Below are positions 42,447 to 50,890 of a DNA stretch of 64,000 nt, one piece after another. The translations under genes and the position numbers were made by a program. Under the pieces are notes generated by a model. It was not told the origin of the DNA. It searched no databases and saw only the letters and a program-made list of their open reading frames with translations. Positions within the stretch are counted from its first letter, which is position 1; each line of letters begins with the position of its first letter. This stretch comes from Cladorhizidae sp. MBARI D1340-BT2 (lineage: Eukaryota > Porifera > Demospongiae > Poecilosclerida > Cladorhizidae), in the NCBI GenBank assembly GCA_028752905.1, contig JAQNBH010000005.1, forward strand, positions 868,001-932,000, in the 5' to 3' direction.

Positions 42447-45400
42447 TCACTGATGAAAGGGTCTGGTGTAATGATTACTGGACTCAAGAGCATGTGCATG
42501 AGGGCCTTGAGCTGATGGATGTGTCCTGATAGTTGGATGTCCACCTGGCTGGGGGGGTGTATGATGATATGGCGGTGTTTGGGAGATATGTAGCTGCTTA
42601 TGTGCTGACTGGCCCATAGAAACTGCAGCCTCATCAGTATGAGTCGATGTTCTTCTGTAGTTGACCTTCTTCTGGCCGTGGTTTCTTGCATCATCTTTCC
42701 TCTGATCTGTCTCCCAGCGCTTTCCTATGCGGGCCATGACTGACTCCATCCCCTCAAGGGTCTCAGGATGTTTCAATATCATCTCTCTGAATGCTAAAGG
42801 TAACAATTTTGACTACTAACAATTCTGTCATGCAACAATATAACGCACACTAAGCCTGCAATTACATCACACCATGCATCTGCTAAACCACCAAACAAGG
42901 GCCAAATACAGCCCAACCGTACACCTAAGACTGTGTGTGTGTGTGTGTGTGTGTGTTTGTTCATATATGCTCACAATACACGGCATGAAGAAGAGCACTA
43001 CATGGAATTTCACTTGAATGCATATCCAACTTAAAACTTAAGAGACCTGGGCTTTGAGACATGTTTTGGATGGCCCATTCAGCATGTGTCATGTCGGGAG
43101 ATCTTTCAGAAAGAATGGCTTTAGGTCCAGCTGATGTTGGCATTCTTTGATTTCGAGTTTTTCCACAGGCATTGCGTGGACTACCTTTATCATGCTGACA
43201 TTTCTTCTTCTCCTTAACAAAAATCTCTTCATCACTTGAGCTTGAACTGGAAATGACAATCCTGCAGAGTAATTGTGCACAAGTCATTACATTACTCCCT
43301 GACAATTGTCTTCAATATTCACATGTAGTCATCTTTGGTGTCTTGGCGCTTGGCATTGTAGTAATTCAGGATGAAGAGTATGAGGAAGGCTATGCTGAAT
43401 ACAGTGACCACCGTCACCATGGAGCTCAGTACCACCACAGTGAATTGATGAGCTAGAGGTTTTTGGGCTTCAAACCATGCCTCCACCACATCTTCAGCTG
43501 TGAAGATATAACATAAGTATGCATGCATGTGATATGCATGTGACATGTAACTAAAGGTTCTCAGTGCAGGAATGTATTAATTAAGTGGCTAGTTGATTTA
43601 GCTGCTTGATCACCATTAACTTCTATCTCTGCACCAACAGAAAGCTGCACTACATTCTCACCCTCTAGCTACAAATTCTGTATGCCTATAATTATTGGGA
43701 TTGGAGCTTGCTTCATGAATCTCATCACAGCACTTCCTGTAGCACTCCCTGTAGCACTTCCTGTAGTATTCTGTAGATCTTCCAAGTGATGGAACTAAAA
43801 AATGGTGTAATCTCTCTCCATTGGGGGACGAGAGGTGAGGATATATTTTACAAACACAGAATATCCCTCAGGCAGGCACGTTCTTGAACAGCTTGAATAT
43901 AATATGCTTGCTACAACTCAGCAAGTAGTTGGCTACATGCCAGACACTCACCTGAGCAAATTTAGTGATCTAGTCAGAGGGAAAAGCTTTCGCTGTGCTT
44001 CAGAACAGTTTAGTACTCCCCCCCCCCCCCACGTACTCCCTTCCCCCCCCCCCCCCCCCCCCACACACACACACCTCACCCAAGGTTGAAAGAAAGTGGG
44101 AAAGTAAAAAATTAAAGAACGTGTTTTATTTTCCAGCATCACTTACAGATGTAGACAGGAGGATTGGAAACCTCACTGAGGGAATAGAGTCCACTAGATT
44201 CCTAAATAGTATATAACATAGTCATAGTTCACTAGGCAGCTCTTCCATTAGAGAGCTTGTTAAAGTTAAAGGAAATAACAGTACACTGTAATATATATTA
44301 TAGCTTTGATACTAGCTAGCTAGCTAGGGGTTAATAACAGTACACTGTAATATATATTATAGCTTTGATACTAGCTAGCTAGCTAGGGGTTAATACCTCT
44401 TTTGTTGTTTGTTTCTGACTAGAACTTACCTCTGCTTTAGTAAATGCTACGAGAACAACACCATAGTAGTGTTTCTGTTTGAATGCAGACCTCCACTCAT
44501 ACCCGAAATGATACCTCCTTGGTAAATCATTGGGCTGAAAGGAACTCACAATGAATGGGATGGGTTGAGTGACTGAGCTAACCATCTTGGAAGGAAGAGC
44601 CTTTAGCACGAGTTGTTTGAGAGGTATGAACGAGACATATGGAGCTGTATAAGGATCATTTTCAGGCTTAAACACAGGAACTGCTATCAGCAAATAATGA
44701 CTGCATATGGCAGGAAGGACATCAACAATCATTAATATAGTAACCATTATGAGCGTGTTAGCATATTATACCTGATATCTCCATACCGCTCATTGGTGGG
44801 ATAGAGACTAACTGTGAAAGTACTATCATGGCTCAAGGAGAGTGAAGGAGTTGGTGGAACTGTAGGGGCTAGAGTAAATAGTAATAACCTCATCCTTGTT
44901 CAGCCATGAAGCTATCTATATTCAAGTCTTCCTACTTACCATCAGGTTGGGTGTTAAATGTGACTCCCTGTGAGTGAGGGCTCTGAATGGTCCCCGACAT
45001 TGATGTTATTGCACACATGTATTTCATATTGGCTGATAGCGTATCAGTAAAGTACATTTGTATGTGTTTAGATGTGGAAAGACTCAAGTGATTAAAAACA
45101 TCATTTTCTTCGACCAGTTCACCATTTCCGTCAAGATATTCTCTTGTGCCTTCACATTGCAGCTTGAACTCTATGTCATGAATATTGGCGTGGGCTTCAT
45201 GGCTCCAGTAAAATAGTGCACTGGACCGAGTCACTTTAGAAACAGTAAAATTCACAGCTTCCAGAAATCCTAGTTTGAAACAGAACAAAAAAGACTGATG
45301 TAAATTATTCACCTTTCAATGTTATCCACACATAATCATTGAACAGGTGTTAGGTCATAATCATGATTCATTGAAAAGGTGTTAGGTCATAATCATGATG

Positions 45401-46194
45401 CCAGAACACGAGAATTAAGGAGCCACACCTCCAAGAGACTGACATCTCTATAAATATATAGCCATTTTCAGTTCTGCTGTACATTTAACCGCAAGCTATG
45501 GTAAGGAAAATCACCATATGACCTGTGTATAGCAAGCATATGACCCGTGTATAGCAAGCATATGACCTGTGTATAGCAAGCATATGACTTGTGTATAGCA
45601 AGCATATGACCTGTGTATAGCAATAATACCCAACCATATGACCTGTGTATAGCAATACCCAACCATTATTATGACCTGTATAGTATAATAATTCTCACAA
45701 ACCATTTTAAAAGTACCATAATTTTATAACAACTAACCCAGCTTTTCCGTGTTGATGACTACAACACGACTTGGTACATGTACTTGAGCATTGTATGCAA
45801 TCACCTGAGATGATGGATTCATGAATATAGTCATCAAATTCAATACCTTCAGCGTATATACCTTCAGCTCATATAATGATCCAGGAGCTAGACCTACTAT
45901 TTTTGCTCTCCTAAATACACTATCAAAATGAATGAAATCTGGCGCTGCACACTTGAAATTATTAAGTTGGCAAAGTGATAAATAGAATCCTTGCAATAAT
46001 TCTTGATGATCCTCATGTTGCCAAGACACTACTAAATTGTAGTCCTCCAATTTCCATGTTATTGAATCAGGCTTAGTCAAGGCAATAACACCTGATGGAA
46101 ATAACGGTATAATAATGTACACAAAATAGTTCAAACATTTACTATTAGTGGAAACAGCGAGTAGGAGATAAGTAATGATGAACGGAGCATTCAT
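42447..46194 (-). CDS. Single-pass receptor-like protein with two fibronectin type III domains, nine exons, 631 aa
   Basis: I assembled this gene from nine exons (transcription order): 46143-46194, 45738-46091, 44940-45269, 44772-44868, 44430-44700, 44147-44201, 43323-43497, 43047-43261 and 42447-42793. All introns start GT and end AG, all phases agree, and the total is 1896 bp. Start is the ATG at 46192-46194 (G at -3). Residues 1-18 are a hydrophobic signal peptide. FN3-1 spans about 20-120 (core W41, tyrosine corner in GLAPGSLYEL) and FN3-2 about 137-245 (LSANMKYMC). Residues 247-386 form a juxtamembrane region resembling that of receptor tyrosine phosphatases. One membrane span lies at about 406-430. 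The 201-aa tail has SSSSSSDEE (449-457), a basic stretch and a Pro/His-rich end, and no kinase or phosphatase motif. The role is inferred: cell-surface adhesion or signalling. The weakest joins are the 55-bp exon 6 and the exon 8 donor (CAG/GTCTCT); without that splice the protein would stop at 42961. Introns are 51-649 bp. Confidence 0.8.
42932..42957. repeat. (TG)n microsatellite in receptor intron 8
   Basis: About 12 TG dinucleotides followed by TTTGT lie inside the 253-bp intron between exons 8 and 9 of the receptor gene. Confidence 0.95.
43729..43774. repeat. 12-bp tandem repeat in receptor intron 6
   Basis: Three copies of AGCACTTCCTGT, the middle one reading AGCACTCCCTGT, are followed by a degenerate AGTATTCTGTAG. 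They lie in the 649-bp intron between exons 6 and 7. Confidence 0.85.
44018..44075. repeat. Two long C runs and an (AC)n run in receptor intron 6
   Basis: There are 13 C at 44018-44030, a short ACGTACTCCCTT spacer, 20 C at 44043-44062 and then six AC dinucleotides. On the transcribed (minus) strand this reads as (GT)n followed by two G tracts, so the pre-mRNA carries G runs about 75-130 nt downstream of exon 6. Homopolymer length may be unreliable in the assembly. Confidence 0.95.
44274..44395. repeat. Perfect 59-bp direct duplication in receptor intron 5
   Basis: Two abutting copies, starting at 44274 and 44333, appear identical and carry GTACACTGTAATATATAT, CTTTGATA and AGCTAGCTAGCTAGG. 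The duplication ends about 35 bp from the exon 5 donor at 44429. It has no coding potential and looks recent. Confidence 0.95.
45337..45400. repeat. 32-bp direct duplication in receptor intron 2
   Basis: Two adjacent copies start CATTGAACAGGTGTTAGG and CATTGAAAAGGTGTTAGG; each continues with TCATAATCATGAT. Only one or two bases differ. Confidence 0.9.
45515..45684. repeat. 22-bp minisatellite in receptor intron 2
   Basis: Five consecutive 22-bp units (starts at 45515, 45537, 45559, 45581 and 45603) contain CATATGACCTGTGTATAGCA. Two decayed or interrupted units follow at 45635 and about 45667. The repeat fills much of the 468-bp intron between exons 2 and 3. It generates two open frames on minus, which are artefacts of the repetition. 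Confidence 0.93.
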
Positions 46195-46215
46195 CGCGTC
46201 AGTCTCCAAGGGAGA

Positions 46216-46265
46216 GTTTAGCGCACGCGCAGATCGCCGTTGTCAGGTTTGGAAAAGGCGGGGAT
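46216..46265 (-). promoter_or_regulatory. Probable promoter of the receptor gene with an NRF-1-like palindrome
   Basis: A short GC- and CpG-rich island sits in otherwise AT-rich DNA directly upstream of the receptor ATG. It contains GCGCACGCGCA at 46221-46231, which matches 11 of 12 positions of the NRF-1 consensus YGCGCAYGCGCR; only the first Y is missed. The motif lies 27-37 bp upstream of the start codon, so the 5' UTR should be short or the site may lie at the transcription start. No TATA box is evident at the expected place. Function is inferred from motif and position only. Confidence 0.45.
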
Positions 46266-46425
46266 TGCAAAATGTCTATGGTCTCACTTTATGATCCTCT
46301 CACCCGCACTATTTATGCATGCCCTTGCCTAATTTTATGTTCTCTCCTCATATTCCTATATATTAACAATATACCTTACAGGTGTATACTCGAAATTATT
46401 ATTTATATATGTGCATTAAAAAAAT

Positions 46426-46739
46426 ATGGCACCTCCGTGTAATACCCCCATGCAACCAGCAACCGCCATCCCTATCTATACTGCCACCGACACACAATAT
46501 TTTCGACCAGGCTCCACCACAAAACCATCTGACAGCTACTGGGAGGTTATTGATGAAGAGCTAATTTCGCCTATCAGCGAGGCCCACCTACAACTGAAAT
46601 CCTAGAAGATTTTGACTGCTCACCAATTACTCCTGGGCTAATAAAATCTTTACTCAAGAAATGTAATCATGCTTCTGCTCCGGGGAAGGATAACATAGAG
46701 TATGAGAAGCTGCCAACATGTCACCATTTTCTGGAGTAA
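46426..46739 (+). pseudogene. Remnant of the N-terminal part of the retroelement polyprotein
   Basis: Two overlapping frames carry coding-like sequence. The ATG at 46426 opens 59 codons to a TAG at 46603, including YWEVIDEELISPISEAHLQ. From 46557 another frame reads ILEDFDCSPITPG, then KSLLKKCNHASAPGKDNIEY, to a TAA at 46737. The APGKDNIEYEKL part is the usual lead-in to a non-LTR reverse transcriptase (ApGpDgi.ye.L). The first 59 codons are unassigned, and a third frame (46382-46564) is also open there, so the true reading is unclear. Confidence 0.6.
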
Positions 46740-47350
46740 AATTCTGTTGGTCACAATCCTGCCCTCCATCATGGGCCAAAGGCAAAATAGTTCTTATACA
46801 CAAGTCGGGTGACACTGATACCCCTGCCAATTTCCGCCCCATCATTTTATCTTCAGTTCTTGGGAAACTATTCCACAAAATCATTGCTAGGAGACTGGAA
46901 ATTTTTTGTTTGTCTAATGAGATTATTGACCCCTCACTCCAGAAGGGATTTCTGAGTGGGGTCAATGGCACATTTGAGCACATTTTTTCCGTGACTTCCA
47001 TCATAGAGCATGCAAGGTCCAACAACTTACCATTGGCTACGACTTTCATAGACCTACGTAATGCATTTGGATCTATCCCACATAAATTAGTGGATGACAT
47101 GCTCCACCATCTGAAGGTACCAACTTATGTCACTAGCTACATTAGAGACCTATACAGCCATTTCCAAGCCTTTGTATATAACATCAAATGGTCTACCTCC
47201 ACTTTTGATATATCATGGGGCCTTTTTCAGGGTGACCAATTATTTTTCTTGTGGCTATTATTAAAGTTGCTCAAAATCTGTCATGCCCTTGATTCAGGTT
47301 CCGATATCCTCGGCAAACCTGCCAGATATAAATTCCACCCTATACTGTGA
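46718..47350 (+). pseudogene. Reverse transcriptase, fingers and first half of palm (broken)
   Basis: This 210-codon open segment carries the early RT motifs in order: WAKGKIVLIHKSGD (residues 19-32), NFRPIILSSVLGK (38-50), QKGF (75-78), motif A as FIDLRNAFGSIPH with the catalytic Asp at residue 112 (base 47051), and motif B as GLFQGDQ at 168-174. After motif B the frame drifts into LFFLWLLLKLL and a stop at 47350. A neighbouring frame looks more RT-like over about 47250-47285, so two closely spaced indels probably lie here. The ATG at 46718 is probably not a real start, since the domain begins upstream in another frame. Confidence 0.88.
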
Positions 47351-48350
47351 ATGGAAGGAACCCTTCTCCAATGAACCTCCTGGATGGTACAGATGCACAC
47401 TGTCTGACTACAACAAGGATGGGGCGGCTGTCCTCAAGGACCACAATGATTCTATCGAGGTGGTAAATCTGACCTCTATAAAATGGGCCTTTGCTAGAAA
47501 ATCAGCTAAGATCTACCGACCTCTGAGCAACCCATCCCCGATCTTTACTCTGGCCTCCCACAAACAGAACCAACAAAAAAATAGGCCTTCAGCTGAACAC
47601 AAGGTGAAAGCCTTCGCTGATGATCTCACCCTCATCCACACAGACAAAAAACTTCATACAGAAAGTCTAAGAAGGATAGAAGAATGTTACTTGAATCTCG
47701 AGGTGCGACCTGACAAGTGTGTGTCACTATTCATCAAGGGGGGCAAAACAGATAAATCATTTTCAGTACACCTATATGCCGATTCAACTAGAAACATTTC
47801 CACAAAACCAACCAAGTTTCTACGCAGATTACTGGATACCTCCTCAAAAAAGAGTGCAGGGAACTCTTCATCATCCATGCTATCGAAGATGAAGGAATCC
47901 CTCTCCAACATTGATACTAGACCCATCAGAGGGGAATATAAGGTGTGGATCTATAGGAACTACATTGCTCCATCCATGCACTTTTCTCTAGCAGTCAATC
48001 AAAGTACAGCCACATGCATAAGGAAGATGGAAGACACTGCCACTAAGTTCATCAAAAAGTGGCTGAACCTCCCAAGAAATGCCACTAGAGCTATCCTGTA
48101 TCATCCCTCGGTACTAAACCTGCCATGCCCCCCAGATATGAAGAGGAAAGCTAAACTTTCCTATCTTTCTGCTATCGTGAGTTCAGAAGATCCTCTTGTT
48201 TCAGATCCATTCTCTCTTCTTGATAACAAAGCAACTAGGACTGCCCTAGATATTCCATCAACCTGTCGAACCATCTTAGAAGATGCCAGAGAAAACATTT
48301 CCACTTGGCCAAAGATAAAAAGATTCTGCACCAATCAAACTGTGAGTTGA
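47283..48350 (+). pseudogene. Reverse transcriptase, palm motif C with an inserted Tudor-like module, and thumb
   Basis: This 355-codon open frame holds the catalytic FADD of motif C at residues 111-114 (base 47613), followed by RPDKC (about 138-142), IRGEYKVWIYRNYIAPSMHF in the thumb region and a helical segment with RAILYHPSVLNLP. Residues about 22-80, before FADD, form an extra module: CEWKEP, PPGWYRCTL, DYNKDGAAVL, IEVVNLTSIKWAF. Its hydrophobic/DG/W spacing resembles a Tudor or Agenet-type beta barrel. Motifs B and C are about 127 codons apart here, several times the usual gap. The ATG is probably an accident of the upstream frameshift. The frame ends at 48350. Confidence 0.88.
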
Positions 48351-48672
48351 GGTGGGAACAGCCATCTGGAGTGTCTACAGGTCCAGTCAAAATTAAAGGA
48401 CACAGTCAGTCTGGAAAAGGATACACATATTTGGAAGATGATCATAAACATGGCCTCAATGCTGGCCAACTCTCCTTTCTCCTGAAAGCTGGATCCGACA
48501 CCCTCCCCACTCCAGTCAATCTCTGCCACTGGAAGATAGTTATGCTGTCCCCCTAGACCTACAACTGCACATATCCTTAATGGCTGTCACGTGGCACTGA
48601 ACCAGGGCAGATACACCTGGAGACATGACTCGGTTTTGGCTCATCTGGTAAGGGAGTTTAAAAAAACTCTTG
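48305..48672 (+). pseudogene. Linker and CCHC knuckle remnant of the retroelement
   Basis: Frame 48305-48556 reads LNAGQLSFLLKAGSDTLPTP and VNLCHWKI, then a stop. The continuation is one frame over (about 48540-48672): TTAHILNGC, then NQGRYTWRHDSVL. HILNGC gives the H-x4-C half of a CCHC motif. The C-x2-C half should fall exactly at the frame break around 48543-48554, where only adjacent Cys codons remain. A zinc knuckle between RT and nuclease is a hallmark of R2-type proteins. Another frame change near 48672 leads into the nuclease segment. Confidence 0.75.
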
Positions 48673-49110
48673 CCCAAGGACACAAAGATTTATGCAGACA
48701 TAGAGGGGAACAGGGCCGGAAAAAATCCACCGGCCACTATCCCTCCAGATATATTTCCTTCTCTCTTGCGGCCTGATATAGTAGTCACCATCGACCAAGA
48801 AAAGTATGTATATTTGCTGGAGCCAAATAATTCTCCACCGGGCCTCGAGAAAGCCAGGTTAAGGAAACAGGTTAAGGAAGAATACCACCATCTAATTTTG
48901 GATATGCAAGCTCAAGGCCTCCAAGTACAATACAACACCATTGAGATTGGATCCCTTGGCCATTTCATAACCGAATCCATGGATTCCCTAATTGATGTCC
49001 TACCAATAGAACACACTAAACAATCCGTACCCATCCTTGTGAAGGCCTCACAACTAGCAATATCTTGCTCTCAGCAAATATTTGCCGCCCACAAGCTCCA
49101 AAAATGGTAA
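48670..49110 (+). pseudogene. Restriction-like endonuclease domain at the C-terminus of the retroelement
   Basis: This 146-codon open segment contains RPDIVVTIDQEKYVYLLEP, i.e. PD followed after 14 residues by an acidic E, in the spacing of the PD-(D/E)XK-like RLE nuclease of R2 elements. Next come a charged helical stretch (KARLRKQVKEEYHHLILDMQ) and IEIGSLGH, and the frame closes with TAA at 49108-49110. It is the best-preserved part of the element. In R2-like elements this nuclease nicks the target for target-primed reverse transcription. Here it is cut off from the RT by frameshifts. Confidence 0.75.
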
Positions 49111-49554
49111 CGTAACTATCTAACTTAACTATTTTACTCTATCTTAATCCCTTTCTTTAAAATGTAATTGCATTTCTACCCCACCTCCCTTGCCATGCCC
49201 ATCCCCACATTCTAACATACATGTATCATGATGTATGCATGTGTCCGAGGTATTGTCAATATATATATTATAACTTTTGTCTTTTCATTAAAAAAATTCT
49301 CTTCTATATAAGCTAATTGCGCAACTAATAATGATGACATATGGGTGTAGGCAACAATGGGTCTAGACTTTTGCCCCCCATCCCCACAGATTTCAATCCA
49401 GACAGGATTTGAAAATAATCCAGACAGGATTTGAAAAGAGATCAACAATTATTAAAATAATGTGCATTCTACTGAAATAAACTCATTGCCAATATCGGCT
49501 AATGATGCATCTTGTTTGTACAATCCAAGGTAGTCTCCCTCCATTTTTTAATTT
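49111..49554. other. AT-rich non-coding stretch after the retroelement
   Basis: This probably starts with the retroelement 3' UTR; a short A run at about 49289 (TTAAAAAAATTC) might mark its end. A 22-bp direct duplication of AATCCAGACAGGATTTGAAA lies at about 49394-49437. I see no gene. A 78-codon frame on minus (49212-49448) has no recognisable features. Confidence 0.5.
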
Positions 49555-49965
49555 TTTTAAACAAAAACTTGTGTTTACCATTTTATAGCTCCGTAGATTC
49601 TGCGAACTTATCGTATGGACTAGATATATAGGTCAAAAGATAGGTCTCTCTGTGTGCTCTCTTTTATATTCATGTGTATTACAACTACAGTATAGCCAAG
49701 GAGTTAAAGTGGGGAAATCTAAAAACCTGAATGCCTGATTTTGCCACATAAATATCTCCAGATTGCCAAGTGTAGAGAGTTGAAATTAGCACCAGTGGCT
49801 AGAGGAAGCCCTACTCTATGCAATGAGTGGTTTCATTAGGTGCTAGAACGTAAGTATGAAGTCAAGTGTGCGGGTGGAAAATGAATTTTATGGATATATC
49901 AAGTCCATACCAAGAATCTATGGAGCTATAAAGTGGCAACCACAAGTTTTTTTTCACACTTTCTA
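49555..49965. mobile_element. Foldback/MITE-like element, copy 1
   Basis: The left arm (about 49558-49630) carries AAAACTTGTG, TTTATAGCTCC, TAGATTCT and TATGGACTAGATATAT. The right arm (about 49889-49957) is its inverted complement with a small gap, ending CCACAAGTTTTTTTT. Arms are roughly 70 bp with most bases paired. The interior contains TCTCCAGATTGCCAAGTG and GAAATTAGCACCAGT and no open frame. A non-autonomous DNA transposon with long terminal inverted repeats fits best. No clear target-site duplication is visible because both flanks are A/T runs. Confidence 0.75.
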
Positions 49966-50089
49966 CTAAAATGCAATTGTCACCCCTTAATCTGCCTCGA
50001 GTCATTGCCATATGCAACCATGTTTTGTGATGGCAGTGCTGAAACAATTCTTAGTTGCTGAAGGGAGGACAAAACCATAAAAGTAGTTT

Positions 50090-50450
50090 TAGTGAATAAA
50101 AACTTATGGTTACCACTTCATAGCTACATAAATTCTGCAAACTTCACTGTATGGACTTGATATATAGCTCAAAAGATAGGTCTCTCTGTGTGCTCTCTTT
50201 TGATACTAAAACATTTTTCATTACTGTAAATGTACCCAAGTTACTGGAGCTAAGGTGGGGGTAACTCAAAACCCTGAGTGCCCAAGTTATTTTTCTCCAG
50301 ATTGCCAAGTGCTCGAGAGCTGAAATTAGCACCAGTTTTTAGTATCACACAGAGAGATCTATCTTTTTAGCTATATATCAAGGTCATCGAGTGAAGTGTG
50401 CAGAATTTATGGTGCTCCAAAGTCGTAAAACCACAGGTGTTTTTTTAACA
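50090..50450. mobile_element. Foldback/MITE-like element, copy 2
   Basis: This is the same family and orientation as the element about 535 bp to the left: the shared interior TCTCCAGATTGCCAAGTG begins at 50294 against 49755. The arms are longer here, about 105 bp each. The left arm reads AACTTATGGTTACCACTTC ... TTGATATATAGCTCAAAAG ... GTCTCTCTGTGTG and the right arm returns CACACAGAGAGATC ... GTGTTTTTTTAAC. The left arm shares GATAGGTCTCTCTGTGTGCTC with copy 1. Two copies this close could be nested insertions or a local duplication. Confidence 0.78.
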
Positions 50451-50890
50451 CTTTGGTGTCTTCATTTCTTGAGCTGAATACAATATGGGTGGCTGTTAGG
50501 GTAGCTACACACCGCCTCCCAACTGCCAGGCTGGGGACTGACACTCTAACTAAGCTCCACTTATATCCACAACTAGATAATAGTTTATTAACAACACAAG
50601 TTACATATGACAGAAGTGGTTATCCAGAGGGAGGCTGGCCTTAAATAGCCTGGCCTTCCTCTTGGATATGACCATATTAGGTATCAATACGAGTGTGATT
50701 AATCAAGATGGATCAATGGTTCATGTGTGGTAAGTGTGTGCTTGAAGTGTGCATGTCATTGATTAGGCGTGATTACTTCAAAGAGTCAAGTTCTCATGTC
50801 ACCCGAAGGTTTTGGGTGGTAACACCCAGTTGTTAGGGGATCAGGGTGGTTCCGCTAAAAAGTACACTTAAAAGAATGGTTGACAATTGA
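50451..50890. other. Unassigned unique sequence
   Basis: This is non-repetitive sequence between the second foldback element and the 30-bp minisatellite. A 63-codon frame on plus (50453-50644) ends just after CCAGAGGGAGGCTGGCC, but it shows no domain, signal or splice context that would support a gene. I can assign nothing else here. Confidence 0.5.

Larger units (their letters stand above)
46382..49110 (+). mobile_element. Degraded R2-like non-LTR retrotransposon with restriction-like endonuclease
   Basis: Reading plus, the order is: a short 5' coding remnant, reverse transcriptase (palm, then thumb), half of a CCHC knuckle and a C-terminal PD...E restriction-like endonuclease (RLE). This RT, CCHC, RLE order is that of the R2/NeSL-type non-LTR elements, which have no N-terminal APE nuclease. 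The coding region changes frame at least five times (near 46600, 46740, 47240-47290, 48310-48540 and 48670), so this copy cannot make the full protein. Ends are uncertain: the 5' end may be truncated within 46235-46426, and the 3' end could reach a weak A run near 49290. No target-site duplication was identified. It points away from the receptor gene and begins about 200 bp from that gene's start codon. Confidence 0.85.

Noticed and set aside
43835..44216. Proline-rich plus frames across the C runs
   Set aside because: Generated by homopolymer C and (AC)n; they lie in an intron and extend over the micro-exon on the other strand.
45468..45705. Two open frames on minus with HRSYACYT-like repeats
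   Set aside because: They lie in receptor intron 2 over a 22-bp minisatellite, and overlap in different frames.
46195..46209. Earlier receptor start at 46209, five codons upstream
   Set aside because: That codon is TTG; the first ATG in frame is at 46192-46194 and directly precedes the hydrophobic signal sequence.
46654..47100. 148-codon minus frame opposite the reverse transcriptase
   Set aside because: Shadow of the plus-strand RT segment, which carries clear catalytic motifs.
46718..49110. Frame changes in the retroelement as mere sequencing errors
   Set aside because: There are at least five in 2.4 kb, whereas the nine-exon receptor next door has none; decay of a dead element is simpler. 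Raw reads would settle single cases.
50453..50644. 63-codon plus frame after the second foldback element
   Set aside because: No domain, signal, splice context or known similarity; the length is expected by chance.
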